A DNA stretch of 64,000 bases, from positions 9,300,001-9,364,000 of the forward strand of contig OY969916.1 in the NCBI GenBank assembly GCA_963704535.1. Reading direction: 5' to 3'. A program made the position numbers and the translations under genes. This DNA comes from G963704535 sp963704535. Its GTDB lineage: Bacteria > Chloroflexota > Chloroflexia > Chloroflexales > Roseiflexaceae. The number at the start of each line of letters is the position of its first letter. Positions within the stretch are counted from its first letter, which is position 1. Below, piece by piece: positions 28,091 to 37,309 of this stretch. The notes beneath the pieces were generated by a model that was not told the DNA's origin, made no database searches, and saw nothing but the letters and a program-made list of their open reading frames with translations.

Positions 28091-31000
28091 CAGGGCTGGT
28101 TGAGCGGCCGCAGCAGCGCAAGCATGGCCTGCTCCTGCGGCGTCACGGTCTCCAGCACGAGCAGCGTGCCGTCGACCTCCACCAGGATGAAACGACAGCC
28201 CATTCTCCCAAGTTACGACCTTCCAGCCGTCAATGGTGCGCCCGGCGACATCGATCTGGAGCGGTTCGCTCGCTTGCCAGTGCGTAACGGCGCGCAGGTA
28301 ATCGCCGAGCTGGTCGGCCGGCCCCTGATAGAGCCGCATCATCAGGGGCGACACCCCATCTGTGGCCGTGATCATATAGGTGAAGCGCAGCGCCAGGCCG
28401 CGCCGTACTGCCGTGTCGAGCGGCGTGCGCTGGTCGACGAACCAGCTGATATCTTCCCCGCCTATTGCGGCCTCGATTGTCGTCAGTTGTGCCGGGGCCT
28501 CGGGCGGGAGCACGAACAGTCGCGACTGCGCCAGCTCCATCGCGTCGGTGATCGAGACTGTCCACGGCTCAGGGAGGGCCGTATTGTACTGGAGTAAGGC
28601 ATCTCTTCTGAACAGCGTCTCCGGTGGATTCGGGTCGAAGACCTCCGCCGATACTTGGTCACTCGGCAGATGCGCGTTGCTCACCAGCTCCCATGCCTCG
28701 ATCAGCAGGCCGGCGCGTGTCGCCCCGCTGCGAATCTCAGCGCGTGTCGGGCGGCCATCGGCATCCAGGTAGAGCCAGGTGGTGATGGTGTCTTGCAGGT
28801 CGGCTAGGTAGGGCTCCTCTTCCATCCAGGGGATGGCCCCACCAACTTGGGTCTGGTACATGTTGCTGTAGTTTGGGTTCACGCACGAGTCGTTCTTCCA
28901 GCTCGACTCGCTGATCGCGACGACGCGAACTCCATTCGATAGGTACTCCGAGCGGGGTTTGGCGCACGCCAGCAGGTTCAGGGCGATCGATTGCCCCCAT
29001 TCGATCTGGTTGATCAGCAGCAGGTTGTTCTCCGAGTACCGCCAGACCCAGCTCGTCGGCGCGTCGTAGTTCCAGTTGGTCGCTGGCCCCTGGTACACCC
29101 TGGTGTATATCTTCCCGCCGTCGTCACGGATGACCATGGACGCTTCGGCGGCCGGGCTGCCGAGCCCTCGAATCCAGCTCTCCATCACCAGCTCTTCCGG
29201 TCGGCCGCCGTAGCGCGGCAGGTGGTATGGGTCAGTCGTCTGCTCAGGCTGCGGGCGGTGGCGCTTAAAGGTTCGCTCGACCGTGTAGCGTATCATGTCC
29301 TGCGGCGCCCTTGGTGTGGGCGCCACCGCCCCCAGCAGTGTGTCGAACACCTGCGGATCGCGCGGCCAGGGGTCGGCGAAGAGCCGCGCCTGGGCCAGGT
29401 AGCCGTCGATCGTCGGCCGGCCGAGCGTGGTCAGGACGTCGAGCAGTTCGGCGCGCGTATAGCCGACTGCGCCAATGTGGGTGATGACTGTGTCATCGTC
29501 GAACGACGCGCGCTCGTGGAGCACGGCCGCCCGGTATGACTGCCCGTTCGCGGCGTGCAATGCGAAGTCGTGCCCGTTCAGGGTGAAGCGCTCGCCGCCC
29601 GTGCGGCTCAAGATCTGGCTGGGGCGCTGGTTCGTACTGATCACCAGGCGCCGCCCCTCGGCCAGGTAGATCAGCGCCACGTCGGCGGTGTAGGGATCGC
29701 GAATCCTGGTGCCGGGGAGATTGTTGAGGTTGACCAGCATCGCCCGGCTGGCGCCGGCCGGCAACGCCGAGGGCATCCACAGCCCGGTCCACTCTTCCAG
29801 GACACCGAGCGCCAGCGGCTTGACCGACGCAGCCTCCACCAGCGGGAGCGCCGGGTCGGCGATACTCTGGCGGTCGAGGAAGCGTCCGGTGCCGTTCCAG
29901 GCCTTGCTCAACTCCAGCGCCAGGGAGGTGTTCTCATAGCCGGCCAGCCACTCGCCGCCCACAAAGCGCCATGTTACCCGCCCGGTCTGCTCACCGCCCT
30001 CCGAACCCACCAGCTCACGCACCTCGCGCAGCACGCCGCTGGTGCTCTCGATCGCCAGCATAATCGTGACCTCGCTGGTCGTGGCGTCGGGGGCGTCGGG
30101 CGGCATCGCCAGCGGGCTAGTGCCGCGGAAGCTGAGCAGATCGATCTGCGTGCCGTCGGCGGTGCGCTGGCGGCCCCAGGTACGCAGTTCAGCCCGTTGT
30201 GCCTGCCGCAGGTAGGCCGCTGCCAGGTCCCACGCGCCCGACTGGAGCCGCGCCTGCAACATGCGTTGCTGGTCCTGAGGGCCAAGGCGCAAGTGTACGC
30301 GCGAGAAGACCTCGTCGAAGATCAGCGGGTAGAGCGAGGGCGCGTAGCTGGAGGCTACCGCGTACCACAGCTCGCCCCGGCCGTCGGCCAACTCGAACTC
30401 GTACGGGCCGCCGCCATCCTGGTGGACCAGTTGTATCCGGTGGCTCCCGGTCTGTGTATCGGTCCACCGATCGGCGTTCAGCATGGCGAAGGCGCCATCG
30501 GCGAAGTTCCAGCGGATCTCCCAATGGCCATGCCAGACCCCATTTCCCGCTGGGGACGCGTAAAGCTGCTCGAAGGCGCGCTGCACCAGATCGCGCGGCG
30601 CCAGCGCCAGCACGGCACCGGTGGTGCCCTCGGCGCTCTCCTCAGGAGCCCGGCGCGGCAGCACCAGGGCGACCACCAGCGCTAGCACTACCAGCGCCAC
30701 CGCCGCGATCCGCGCCTGCGGGCTGGATAACCGGCTGTGGAGGTTCGCCTTCTGATCAGGCTCGATCGCCGCCAGCAGGCGCGCTGTCAGGTCTCCCGGC
30801 GGCCGCACATCGCGTATGGCCCCCCGCAGCGCGCTTTCGACGGTCGTGCTAAGTTGCACCCATGTTCGCTCGGCCTCGCGGCAGGCGCTGCACAGCGCCA
30901 GGTGCCCGCGCACCGCCGGGTTGGCGTGCAACGCCGCGCCACCCAGTGATAGGGCGATGCGGGTTGGCTGGCAGTCTGCCGGAGCGGCGGCGCTGTCGAG

Positions 31001-31468
31001 GTCGCCAAGCGGGAGATCAGGGGCGGCTCGCGGCGCAAGGGCCAGCAGCGCGTCGCGTAGGATGGTGCGCGCGTGGGTCTCATCGCCGCCCAGCAGCGGC
31101 GCGGCCTGCTCAGGATCGTAGCCGCGCAGCATCGTCATGCCCAGTGCCAGGCGCTGGCGGCGCGGCAGGCGCGCGATCGCCGCCAGAATCGGGGCGGCAT
31201 CGGCGCGGGTGGCCGGCGACCGCGCCCAGGCCGGCAAGCGGCGTGGGCGCCAGCGGGGGCGCTCGACCGGTAGTGCGGCGATCAGCGCGGCGATCAGCGC
31301 CGGCTCGTCGATCATATCCGCAGATGCTTCGGCCATCCGGCGCGCGGCGCCGGTGAGCGCATTGACCGCCGTCGTCGCGTCGGGAGTGAGCAGCAGCGCC
31401 AGGCGGTAGAGATCATCGCTGTAACGCTGGAGGGCCCGCTCCAGCGCGGAAATTGTCGTCTGTGTCAC
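28090..31468 (-). CDS. Sigma-factor-like / anti-sigma zinc-finger / membrane fusion with large extracellular domain, frameshift near 3' end
   Basis: About 1126 residues. The first 55 residues (ALERALQRYSDDLYRLALLLT) resemble ECF sigma region 2 and residues 98-140 (LPRRQRLALGMTMLRGYDPEQAAPLLG) resemble region 4. At 189-196 there is HLALCSAC, the HxxxCxxC zinc motif of anti-sigma ZAS domains, then one membrane helix (253-271, IAAVALVVLALVVALVLP) and roughly 850 extracytoplasmic residues with no recognised domain. Near 28198 one base shifts the frame: the likely ending is GCRFILVEVDGTLLVLETV and stops at 28090-28092. The second GTG (31468) is preferred because GAGGAC lies six bases before it. 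A sigma and its anti-sigma in one chain is unusual. The sigma part may instead be a degenerate protein-binding module. Confidence 0.72.
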
Positions 31469-31474
31469 GGACAC

Positions 31475-31871
31475 GTCCTCGTGCGCGAGTCAACGGCATA
31501 AGAGACTGTTTGAGAAGGGGGAGTTTGAGGGGTCGACCCTTAAGAATCCCTTTTCCACTACAGATCGTAGGCGAGACAATACCCTTTTCAAACAGTTTCT
31601 AAGGCAAAAGGTTGAGCCAGCGTTGGTGGTAGACCACGCGATCAGGATAGCACGTGGGGTGCTGCGCGTCAACGCAAAACCCCCTGAATTATAAGACGCA
31701 CGAGCAGGGGCGATCGTTTTAGGGATGCGCGCGTTTAAACCATCCCACAGCCGACCCGAAACGTGAAACCTGATGCGTGATGCGTGGTGCGTAGTGATTT
31801 ATCCTCTATCCTCTATCTTCTATCCTCAGTCGCTCCCTTTCACCCCTTCACCCCCTCATCTTGTCATCGTG
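31475..31871. other. Repeat-filled intergenic region
   Basis: No gene is seen in these roughly 400 bases. They hold a family B hairpin element (31501-31600) and a composite run of 7- and 8-mer arrays (31759-31873). Confidence 0.6.
31501..31600. repeat. Family B hairpin repeat, long form with outer inverted repeat
   Basis: Outer arms AGAGACTGTTTGAGAAGGGG and CCCTTTTCAAACAGTTTCT pair imperfectly around the inner GAGTTTGAGGGG core and a GAATCCCTTTTCCAC tail. About 100 bp; the copy at 39363 has the same long form. Confidence 0.8.
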
Positions 31872-31873
31872 TC
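31759..31873. repeat. Composite 7/8-mer arrays, unpaired
   Basis: In order: CGTGAAAC/GATGCGT units, ATCCTCT units, CCCTTTCA/CCCCTTCA units and TCATCTTG units. They directly abut the peptidase gene, whose last codons (LAR and stop) fall in the final array. Confidence 0.8.
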
Positions 31874-34283
31874 ATCTTGCCAGGAGCGGCAGATAAACGC
31901 GCCACATCTCCGGTCCCACCGCCTGCGGCGCGCTCACCAATCCGGCCGTGTCGCGAAAGCGCACCCACACCCGCGCGGGGCTGGCCGGCCACGGCCAGAA
32001 CAGGCGCTCAGGCAGCGGGCGCCACACCGCGCCGGCAAAGTCGGGCGACTCGCTGATCTGTAGCTCGGCCGGGGCCGCGTCGCTTGCCGGCGTGAACGAG
32101 AGCACCATGCCCAGTCCTACCAGGTCCTCCACCCGCACAACCGGCCAGGCTACGGGCGCCAGGTCCACGGTGGCGCTGACGGTGGTGCTGTTGCCGGCCC
32201 GGTCGAAGAAGCGCGCGGCGATGGTGTAGGTGCCGGTCGCCTCGGGCAGGCGCAGGCGGTAGCCGTCGAGGTAGGGCTGCGGATCACCGAACACCCCGTC
32301 GATGCCGAGCTGAACACCCATGATCCCGCCGGCATCGTCCATGGCGTTGACGTCGAGCGCCAGATCAGGCCCGCCCGCGCGGCGAGCGGCGGCGGGCAGC
32401 GGCTCCTGCGCCGCCGCGATCTGCTGCACCTCGGCCAGGTTCAGCGCGCGTCCGAAGATCGCCAGCTCGTCGATTGTTACGCCGCTCGCGCCCGCGCCCG
32501 GCGAGAAGCGCCCGATCTCCAGCAGCTCACCCACATCCGCTGGCAGCTCGACCCCGGACCGCTCGGCGACCAGCGCGCCGTCCAGGTACAGCGCCTTGGT
32601 GCCGCCGGCCCGGTCCCAGGTGATCGCGAAGTGATGCAGGCCCGGTCCCAGAGTATCCGGCGCGGCCAGATCGTCGCGCGCATCCATGCCGGAATCCGGC
32701 GTGGTCCAGAAGTTCCAGCGCGGCGCCTCGCCCGGCCCCAGCAGATCGCGGCGCAGCGCCAGCGTCCCGGTGTAGACCGGGTCCTCGTCGGGGTGCGCGC
32801 TGGCGGCGAAGAGATAGTTGCGCCCGGTGCCGGTGGCCGGGTAGCGCTCGGGCAGCCGCGCCCACAGGGCGATCGTCCCGGCCTCAAGCGCCAGGTTGCC
32901 GCCGGTCGGGTAGACCAGCCGGTCGACGCTGGAGAGGCGCAATCCGCGGCCAAAGCGCCCCTCATCGTAGCCCCGTGACCCATCGAGCGTGGGTGTTCCC
33001 TCGCCGATCCGTTGCAGCGGGCTGCCGTCGTATCCCACCAGGAAGCGCAGATCCGGATGCGGGTTCACAGTCAGTGTTGCGAGTGGCGGCGTCTGGTCGG
33101 GAGCCGCCGCGCCGGGAGGCGTGAAATCGCCCTCGCCGACCAGCGAATGATGCCAGAGCCAGGTGCTGGCCTCGCACGCGGCGTAATCCGCGCACGGGTC
33201 GGGGCCGGGACCGTACCAGCCGTAGGGATCGACCTGGCGGCCATTGTGCCGCACCTCGAAGTGCAGGTGCGGTGTGCCGCTGGTGAACCCGGTCTTGCCG
33301 CTGCTGCCGATCAGGTCGCCGGCCCGCACCGCGACGCCCTGGCCGGTGTTGATCTTGCCGCGAAAGATGCTTGCGAACTTGTCGAGGTGCCAATAGACGG
33401 TGACGTAGCCATCGGCATGCTCGATCCAGACGCCATTGCCGCGGTGGGTGCTGGCGTGCGCCGTTCCATCGGCGGCGGCATAGATGAAGGTGCCGATCGG
33501 CTGGTCTGGAAAGTAGAAATCGTGGCCGTCGTGGCCGTCGTACTGGACGCCGCCGCGTCCCAGGTAGTTGACGACAAACCCATTGTCGCGCCGGCCGGTG
33601 TCCACCGTCGGGTACATGTGGTCGAAGTAGGACAGGTGGACCACGCGGGTGCCGGCGATCCAGGGGCGGCGCAGGAAGCCGGTCACAGCCGGCGGCTCCG
33701 GCCGCCGCTCGGCCGGCAGCTCGTTGTTGAAATAGTCCCGGAACGCTTGCCCGAAGCGCTCGACCGCCGCGCGCCACTCAGCTTGGCTGCGCCCCTGCGC
33801 CAGGAAGCGCTGCACGGCGACACCCTCGGCCGCCTGCTCCAGCGTCAGCGTCAGCGTGGTGCCATCGGTAAAGGTGAGCGTGGGCGGGCGCTCGTAGGGG
33901 CCGATGCCGGCGCGCAGGTCGCGGGCGGCCCAGTCGATCTGGGCGTCGAAGCCGTCGGGGCCGTGCGGGCCGAAGGGCTGCCGCAGGGCCTGGTCGGGCG
34001 GGGTCGGCGTGCTGAGCAGCGCGCCGGTGGCCTCCAGCAGTGCCAGCACGATCCGTGGGCTCAACCCATAATACGCGCAGGTCCCCTCGAGCAGCTCGGC
34101 GGCGCTGCGCTCGCCATCGCGGTAGGTCTTGAGCGGGCCGGGCTGGGCATCGAGAAACGCCTGCACGCTCTCCTCGACGACCGGGATAGGGCGCGGGTGC
34201 GCGGCGGCCACCGGCGAGATAACGGCCAGCAGCTCAAGCAGGACGGCGAGCAGCAGACTGATCGGGTAACGTATCACCGGCAC
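31872..34283 (-). CDS. Secreted M23 (LytM) peptidase with LamG-like domain
   Basis: About 800 residues. A hydrophobic signal sequence (ISLLLAVLLELLAVISPVAAA) is followed by an N-terminal region, then an M23 peptidase domain: HDFYFPDQP (HxxxD-like zinc site), TVYWHLDKF, GDLIGSSGKTG and the catalytic TPHLHFEV. A LamG/concanavalin-like domain follows (ALEAGTIALWARLPERYP to VTIDELAIFGRALNLAEV), then fibronectin-like beta segments. It probably cuts peptidoglycan cross-links outside the membrane. The start is uncertain: the frame is open to a GTG at 34322, with a TTG at 34292 and a GTG at 34283 close to an AGGTG signal. The 3' end and stop lie in a repeat array. Confidence 0.88.
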   Translation of the reverse strand: MPVIRYPISLLLAVLLELLAVISPVAAAHPRPIPVVEESVQAFLDAQPGPLKTYRDGERSAAELLEGTCAYYGLSPRIVLALLEATGALLSTPTPPDQALRQPFGPHGPDGFDAQIDWAARDLRAGIGPYERPPTLTFTDGTTLTLTLEQAAEGVAVQRFLAQGRSQAEWRAAVERFGQAFRDYFNNELPAERRPEPPAVTGFLRRPWIAGTRVVHLSYFDHMYPTVDTGRRDNGFVVNYLGRGGVQYDGHDGHDFYFPDQPIGTFIYAAADGTAHASTHRGNGVWIEHADGYVTVYWHLDKFASIFRGKINTGQGVAVRAGDLIGSSGKTGFTSGTPHLHFEVRHNGRQVDPYGWYGPGPDPCADYAACEASTWLWHHSLVGEGDFTPPGAAAPDQTPPLATLTVNPHPDLRFLVGYDGSPLQRIGEGTPTLDGSRGYDEGRFGRGLRLSSVDRLVYPTGGNLALEAGTIALWARLPERYPATGTGRNYLFAASAHPDEDPVYTGTLALRRDLLGPGEAPRWNFWTTPDSGMDARDDLAAPDTLGPGLHHFAITWDRAGGTKALYLDGALVAERSGVELPADVGELLEIGRFSPGAGASGVTIDELAIFGRALNLAEVQQIAAAQEPLPAAARRAGGPDLALDVNAMDDAGGIMGVQLGIDGVFGDPQPYLDGYRLRLPEATGTYTIAARFFDRAGNSTTVSATVDLAPVAWPVVRVEDLVGLGMVLSFTPASDAAPAELQISESPDFAGAVWRPLPERLFWPWPASPARVWVRFRDTAGLVSAPQAVGPEMWRVYLPLLAR

Positions 34284-34443
34284 ATCATTCAACAAAAGAC
34301 ACCTGGAAAGGTATCCTAGCACGGGCGTGGAGCATCGTCAATGACATCACTGCTCGATCCGCTAACAAAATTATGACGAAATCGAGCGGATCGCATGTTT
34401 GCCAATATCATCGCCTGCGTGTATACTTGTTGCCGTACGTATA

Positions 34444-34506
34444 AGAGACTGTACTAAAAGGGATTCTTGAGGGTTGCCCCCCAAACTTCTCCTTTTCAGG
34501 CAGCCA
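34444..34506. repeat. Family B hairpin repeat
   Basis: AGAGACTGTACTAAAAGGGATTCTTGAGGG, then CCCCCCAAACTTCTCCTTTTCAGGCAGCC. Divergent copy upstream of rpsU; the region 34323-34600 contains nothing else recognisable. Confidence 0.7.
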
Positions 34507-34600
34507 CTAAAAGCGTCTATTTTAATGTTGAGGGGGGGTGAAAGCATAGACATACGGTCGGATTGAGCTGGCGCAGGCCGATCAAAGCCGCGCCGCATGA

Positions 34601-34816
34601 ATGGCCGTATTCGTCGCGCACAAGATGAAAGTCGAGCGACGTGATGGAGAGACAGTCGAGCAACTACTGCGCCGGTTCAATAAAGGCGTAGTTGCCGAGC
34701 GCATCACCAAAACCTACCGCGAGAAGATGCACTTTGTCTCAAAGAGCGAGCAGCGCAAAGAGAAGCGCCGCCGCGCCGAGCGCAACCGGCGCAAGAAGGC
34801 GCTGCAGACGCACTAA
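34601..34816 (+). CDS. rpsU: Small ribosomal subunit protein bS21
   Basis: A 71-residue very basic protein. The KVERRDGETVEQLLRRFNKGV segment corresponds to the bS21 pattern (V..GE..E..LRRF.R), and the C-terminal KRRRAERNRRKKA tail is typical. It is part of the 30S subunit and helps the start of translation. The ATG at 34601 lacks a clear SD; ATG at 34625 (MKVERRD) is possible and closer to the usual family start. Ends just before a 21-bp perfect hairpin, followed by prfA. Confidence 0.88.
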   Translation: MAVFVAHKMKVERRDGETVEQLLRRFNKGVVAERITKTYREKMHFVSKSEQRKEKRRRAERNRRKKALQTH

Positions 34817-34833
34817 ACCCCCTCATGATGACC

Positions 34834-34879
34834 CATACGCAGAGGATGCCGGGTGTCTACCCGGCATCCTCTGCGTATG
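34834..34879 (+). terminator. 21-bp perfect hairpin between rpsU and prfA
   Basis: CATACGCAGAGGATGCCGGGT (34834-34854) and its exact complement (34859-34879) leave a 4-base loop. There is no T tract, but the stem stability and position after rpsU suggest a terminator or mRNA-processing/stabilising structure. Confidence 0.65.
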
Positions 34880-34899
34880 TGTGGAACCCAGAAGAGCTG

Positions 34900-34908
34900 T
34901 GCTATAAT
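34900..34908 (+). promoter_or_regulatory. Extended -10 promoter for prfA
   Basis: TGCTATAAT is a perfect extended -10, 44 bases before the prfA start. It begins just after the hairpin that follows rpsU, which separates the two transcription units. Confidence 0.6.
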
Positions 34909-34952
34909 AGATCGCCACCAGTTTACCAAAAATACCGCGAGGGAACGTTGAT

Positions 34953-36014
34953 ATGTTCGAGAAGCTAGCCAGTCTTGAGGCGCGCTACGACGAACTCACC
35001 CAGCAAATGGCGCAGCCTGAGGTGGCTACTGATCATGTGCGTGTGCAGCAGATCGCCCGTGAGCTGAGCGAGCTGGAAGAGACCGGTCATGGCGTTCCGC
35101 GCGTATAAGGATGTCCAGCGCCAGATCGCCGATACCCAGGCGCTGCTCAACAACGGCGCCGAGCCGGATATGCGCGAGCTGGCCCAGGAGGAGCTGAATG
35201 AGCTTCGCCTCCGCCAGGACACGCTCGAAGGCCGGCTCAAGCTGCTGCTGCTGCCGCGTGACCCGAACGACGACAAGAACGTGATCTTCGAGCTGCGCCA
35301 GGGCGAGGGTGGGGACGAGGCCGCGCTGTTCGCCGCCGACCTGTTCCGCATGTACACGCGCTACGCCGAGCGGCAGCGCTGGAATGTCGAGGTTGTAAGC
35401 GCCAGCGAGAACGGCATCGGCGGCTACAAGGAGATCGTCTTCGAGATGCGCGGCAAGGGTGCCTACAGCCGGCTCAAGTACGAGGGCGGGGTCCACCGGG
35501 TCCAGCGCGTGCCGGCCACCGAGGCGCGTGGGCGCATCCATACCTCCACCGCTACGGTCGCGGTGCTGCCCGAGGTCGAGGATACTCGATGTCGAGCTGC
35601 GCGCGCGAGGACTACCGGGTCGATGTGTACCGGGCCGGCGGCCACGGCGGCCAGGGCGTCAACACCACCAACTCGGCGGTGCGGATCGTCTACAAGGGCG
35701 GCACGCCCGACGAGATCGTCGTGACCTGCCAGGACAACCGCTCGCAGCTCAAGAACAAGGCCCAGGCGCTGATGGTCTTGCGCGCCAAGCTGTACGCAGT
35801 CGAGGAGTAGCGCCGCCTGCGCGAGCTGGGCGAGACGCGGCTGGCCCAGGTGGGCACCGGCGAGCGGGCCGAGAAGATTCGCACCTATAATTACCCGCAG
35901 GACCGTATCACCGATCACCGGGTTAGCCAGAGCTTCTCGAACCTGCCCGGCGTGCTCGACGGCGACTTGGACCGGATGATCGACGCTTTGATCGGGTTTG
36001 ACAACGCCGACTAA
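34953..36014 (+). CDS. prfA: Peptide chain release factor 1, reading frame broken several times
   Basis: RF1 ends translation at UAA and UAG. Conserved blocks appear in order: FEKLASLEARYDEL at the start, LPRDPNDDKNVIFELRQGEG, GGDEAALFAADLFRMY, RVQRVPATEARGRIHTS (carrying the PxT stop-recognition neighbourhood), then the catalytic GGQ loop as GGHGGQGVNTTNSAVRI and the YNYPQDRITDHRV ending. The frame shifts near 35080 and at two places between 35580 and 35610, and an in-frame TAG stands at 35808-35810, where Glu is expected (EE-TAG-RRLRE). Total length (about 354 codons) is normal. RF1 is essential and single-copy in most bacteria, so sequence errors are the simplest explanation. Confidence 0.9.
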
Positions 36015-36211
36015 TACCGAACCGCGTTCTCTTGTACACGATAGCGAAGTGGCTACAGAGAACATCCCGATCAGGAAAGGGGGTGAGCGCTAGTTCGGCT
36101 GCCCCCTTTTTTGTCCCCGGAAGATGATGTTGTCTGTGCCAGACAAGTGAGTGGTGCATTTGTGAACATCCATCATCCCCTGCCCCCGCGCTTGACAGCT
36201 TCATCACCCGG

Positions 36212-37216
36212 ATGCCCAAGGTGGAGCTGCACCTCCATCTGGAGGGGTCGATCACGCCGGCAACCCTCCTGCACATCGCAAACCGCAACCAGGTCGATAT
36301 CCCCGCGCGCGATGAGGCCGGCGTCGTTCAACTGTTCAACTATCAGAATTTCCACGAGTTCCTGGCGATCTTTATGGCGCTGGCGCGCTCGCTGATCCAC
36401 GGCGAGGATTTCGAGCAGATCGCCTACGAGCTTGGCCTGCACTTGGCCGACCAGAATGTGCGCTACGCCGAGGTCATGCTTTCGGCGGCCCAGTACTACC
36501 AGCGCGGGCTCGACCTCGACGAGGTGGTCCAGGGGGCCGCCGCCGGGTTCGCGCGCGCCAGGCGCGAGCGCGGGGTGCAGGTCAACCTGGCGTTCGATTA
36601 CGGGCGGCAGTTTGGGCTCGATATGGCCTGGAAGATCCTTGAGATCGCCGTACGCAATATGCCGCATACCTTGGTCGTCTGGTCGATCGGCGGCGACGAG
36701 GTGAACAACCCGCCCGAGCAGTTCGCCGAGCTTTTCGCGGCGGCGCGCCGGGCCGGGCTGCATCTGATGGCCCATGCCGGCGAGGTGGTCGGGCCGCCGA
36801 GCGTCTGGGGCGCCGTGGATGCGCTTGGCGTCAGGCGCATCGGGCACGGCATCCACAGCATCGACGACCCGGCGCTGATCGCGCACCTGCGCGAGCGACA
36901 GGTCGTGCTCGATGTTTGCCCATCGAGCAACGTTCGCACCGGCGCTGTTGCCAGTATGGCCGTACACCCACTCCGCCGGCTCTTCGACGCCGGAGTCCAG
37001 GTCACGCTGAACACCGACGATCCGACGTTCTTCAATACGACGATGAACCAGGAGTACGAGCTGGCGGCGCACGCCTTCGGCTTTACCACCGACAACCTCA
37101 CGACGCTGGCGCTGAACGGGGTGCGGGCGGCCTTCCTGCCCGAGCCGGAGAAGCTGGCGCTCCTACGCCAGTTCGAGCAGGAGATCGCCGCTCTACGCGC
37201 CGAAATCGGTCTCTAG
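36212..37216 (+). CDS. add: Adenosine deaminase family protein
   Basis: A 334-residue metal-dependent deaminase: zinc ligands in VELHLHLEGS (His7, His9), the HAGE motif (LHLMAHAGEV, His ligand and catalytic Glu), RIGHGIHS and the NTDDP aspartates (LNTDDPTFF). It deaminates adenosine or a related purine for salvage; aminodeoxyfutalosine or adenine deaminase cannot be excluded. The ATG at 36212 leaves a short N-terminus. Just upstream, a GTG at 36162 reads NIHHPLPP in another frame and then, after a one-base slip in a C run near 36185, ALDSFITRMPKVELH, which is what this family normally has. The true start is probably 36162, with an indel. Confidence 0.88.
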   Translation: MPKVELHLHLEGSITPATLLHIANRNQVDIPARDEAGVVQLFNYQNFHEFLAIFMALARSLIHGEDFEQIAYELGLHLADQNVRYAEVMLSAAQYYQRGLDLDEVVQGAAAGFARARRERGVQVNLAFDYGRQFGLDMAWKILEIAVRNMPHTLVVWSIGGDEVNNPPEQFAELFAAARRAGLHLMAHAGEVVGPPSVWGAVDALGVRRIGHGIHSIDDPALIAHLRERQVVLDVCPSSNVRTGAVASMAVHPLRRLFDAGVQVTLNTDDPTFFNTTMNQEYELAAHAFGFTTDNLTTLALNGVRAAFLPEPEKLALLRQFEQEIAALRAEIGL

Positions 37217-37238
37217 TCCGTTGTCAGTTGCCTATCTA

Positions 37239-37303
37239 CTTTACAATGTGGGTGGGGAGACTGAGGGGCCGCCCCCTCAAACCCCTTTTTTTCCACCACT
37301 GAC
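37239..37303. repeat. Family A hairpin repeat
   Basis: CTTTACAATGTGGGTGGGGAGACTGAGGGG is followed by CCCCCTCAAACCCC and a T/C tract. Nearly identical to the first half of the copy at 5708. It lies between convergent add and the histidine kinase gene. Confidence 0.8.
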
Positions 37304-37309
37304 CACGGA

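Noticed and set aside
34953..36014. Programmed frameshifting in prfA
   Set aside because: No slippery heptamer or stimulatory SD near the breaks was seen, and the multiple separate breaks plus a stop do not match any known recoding design.
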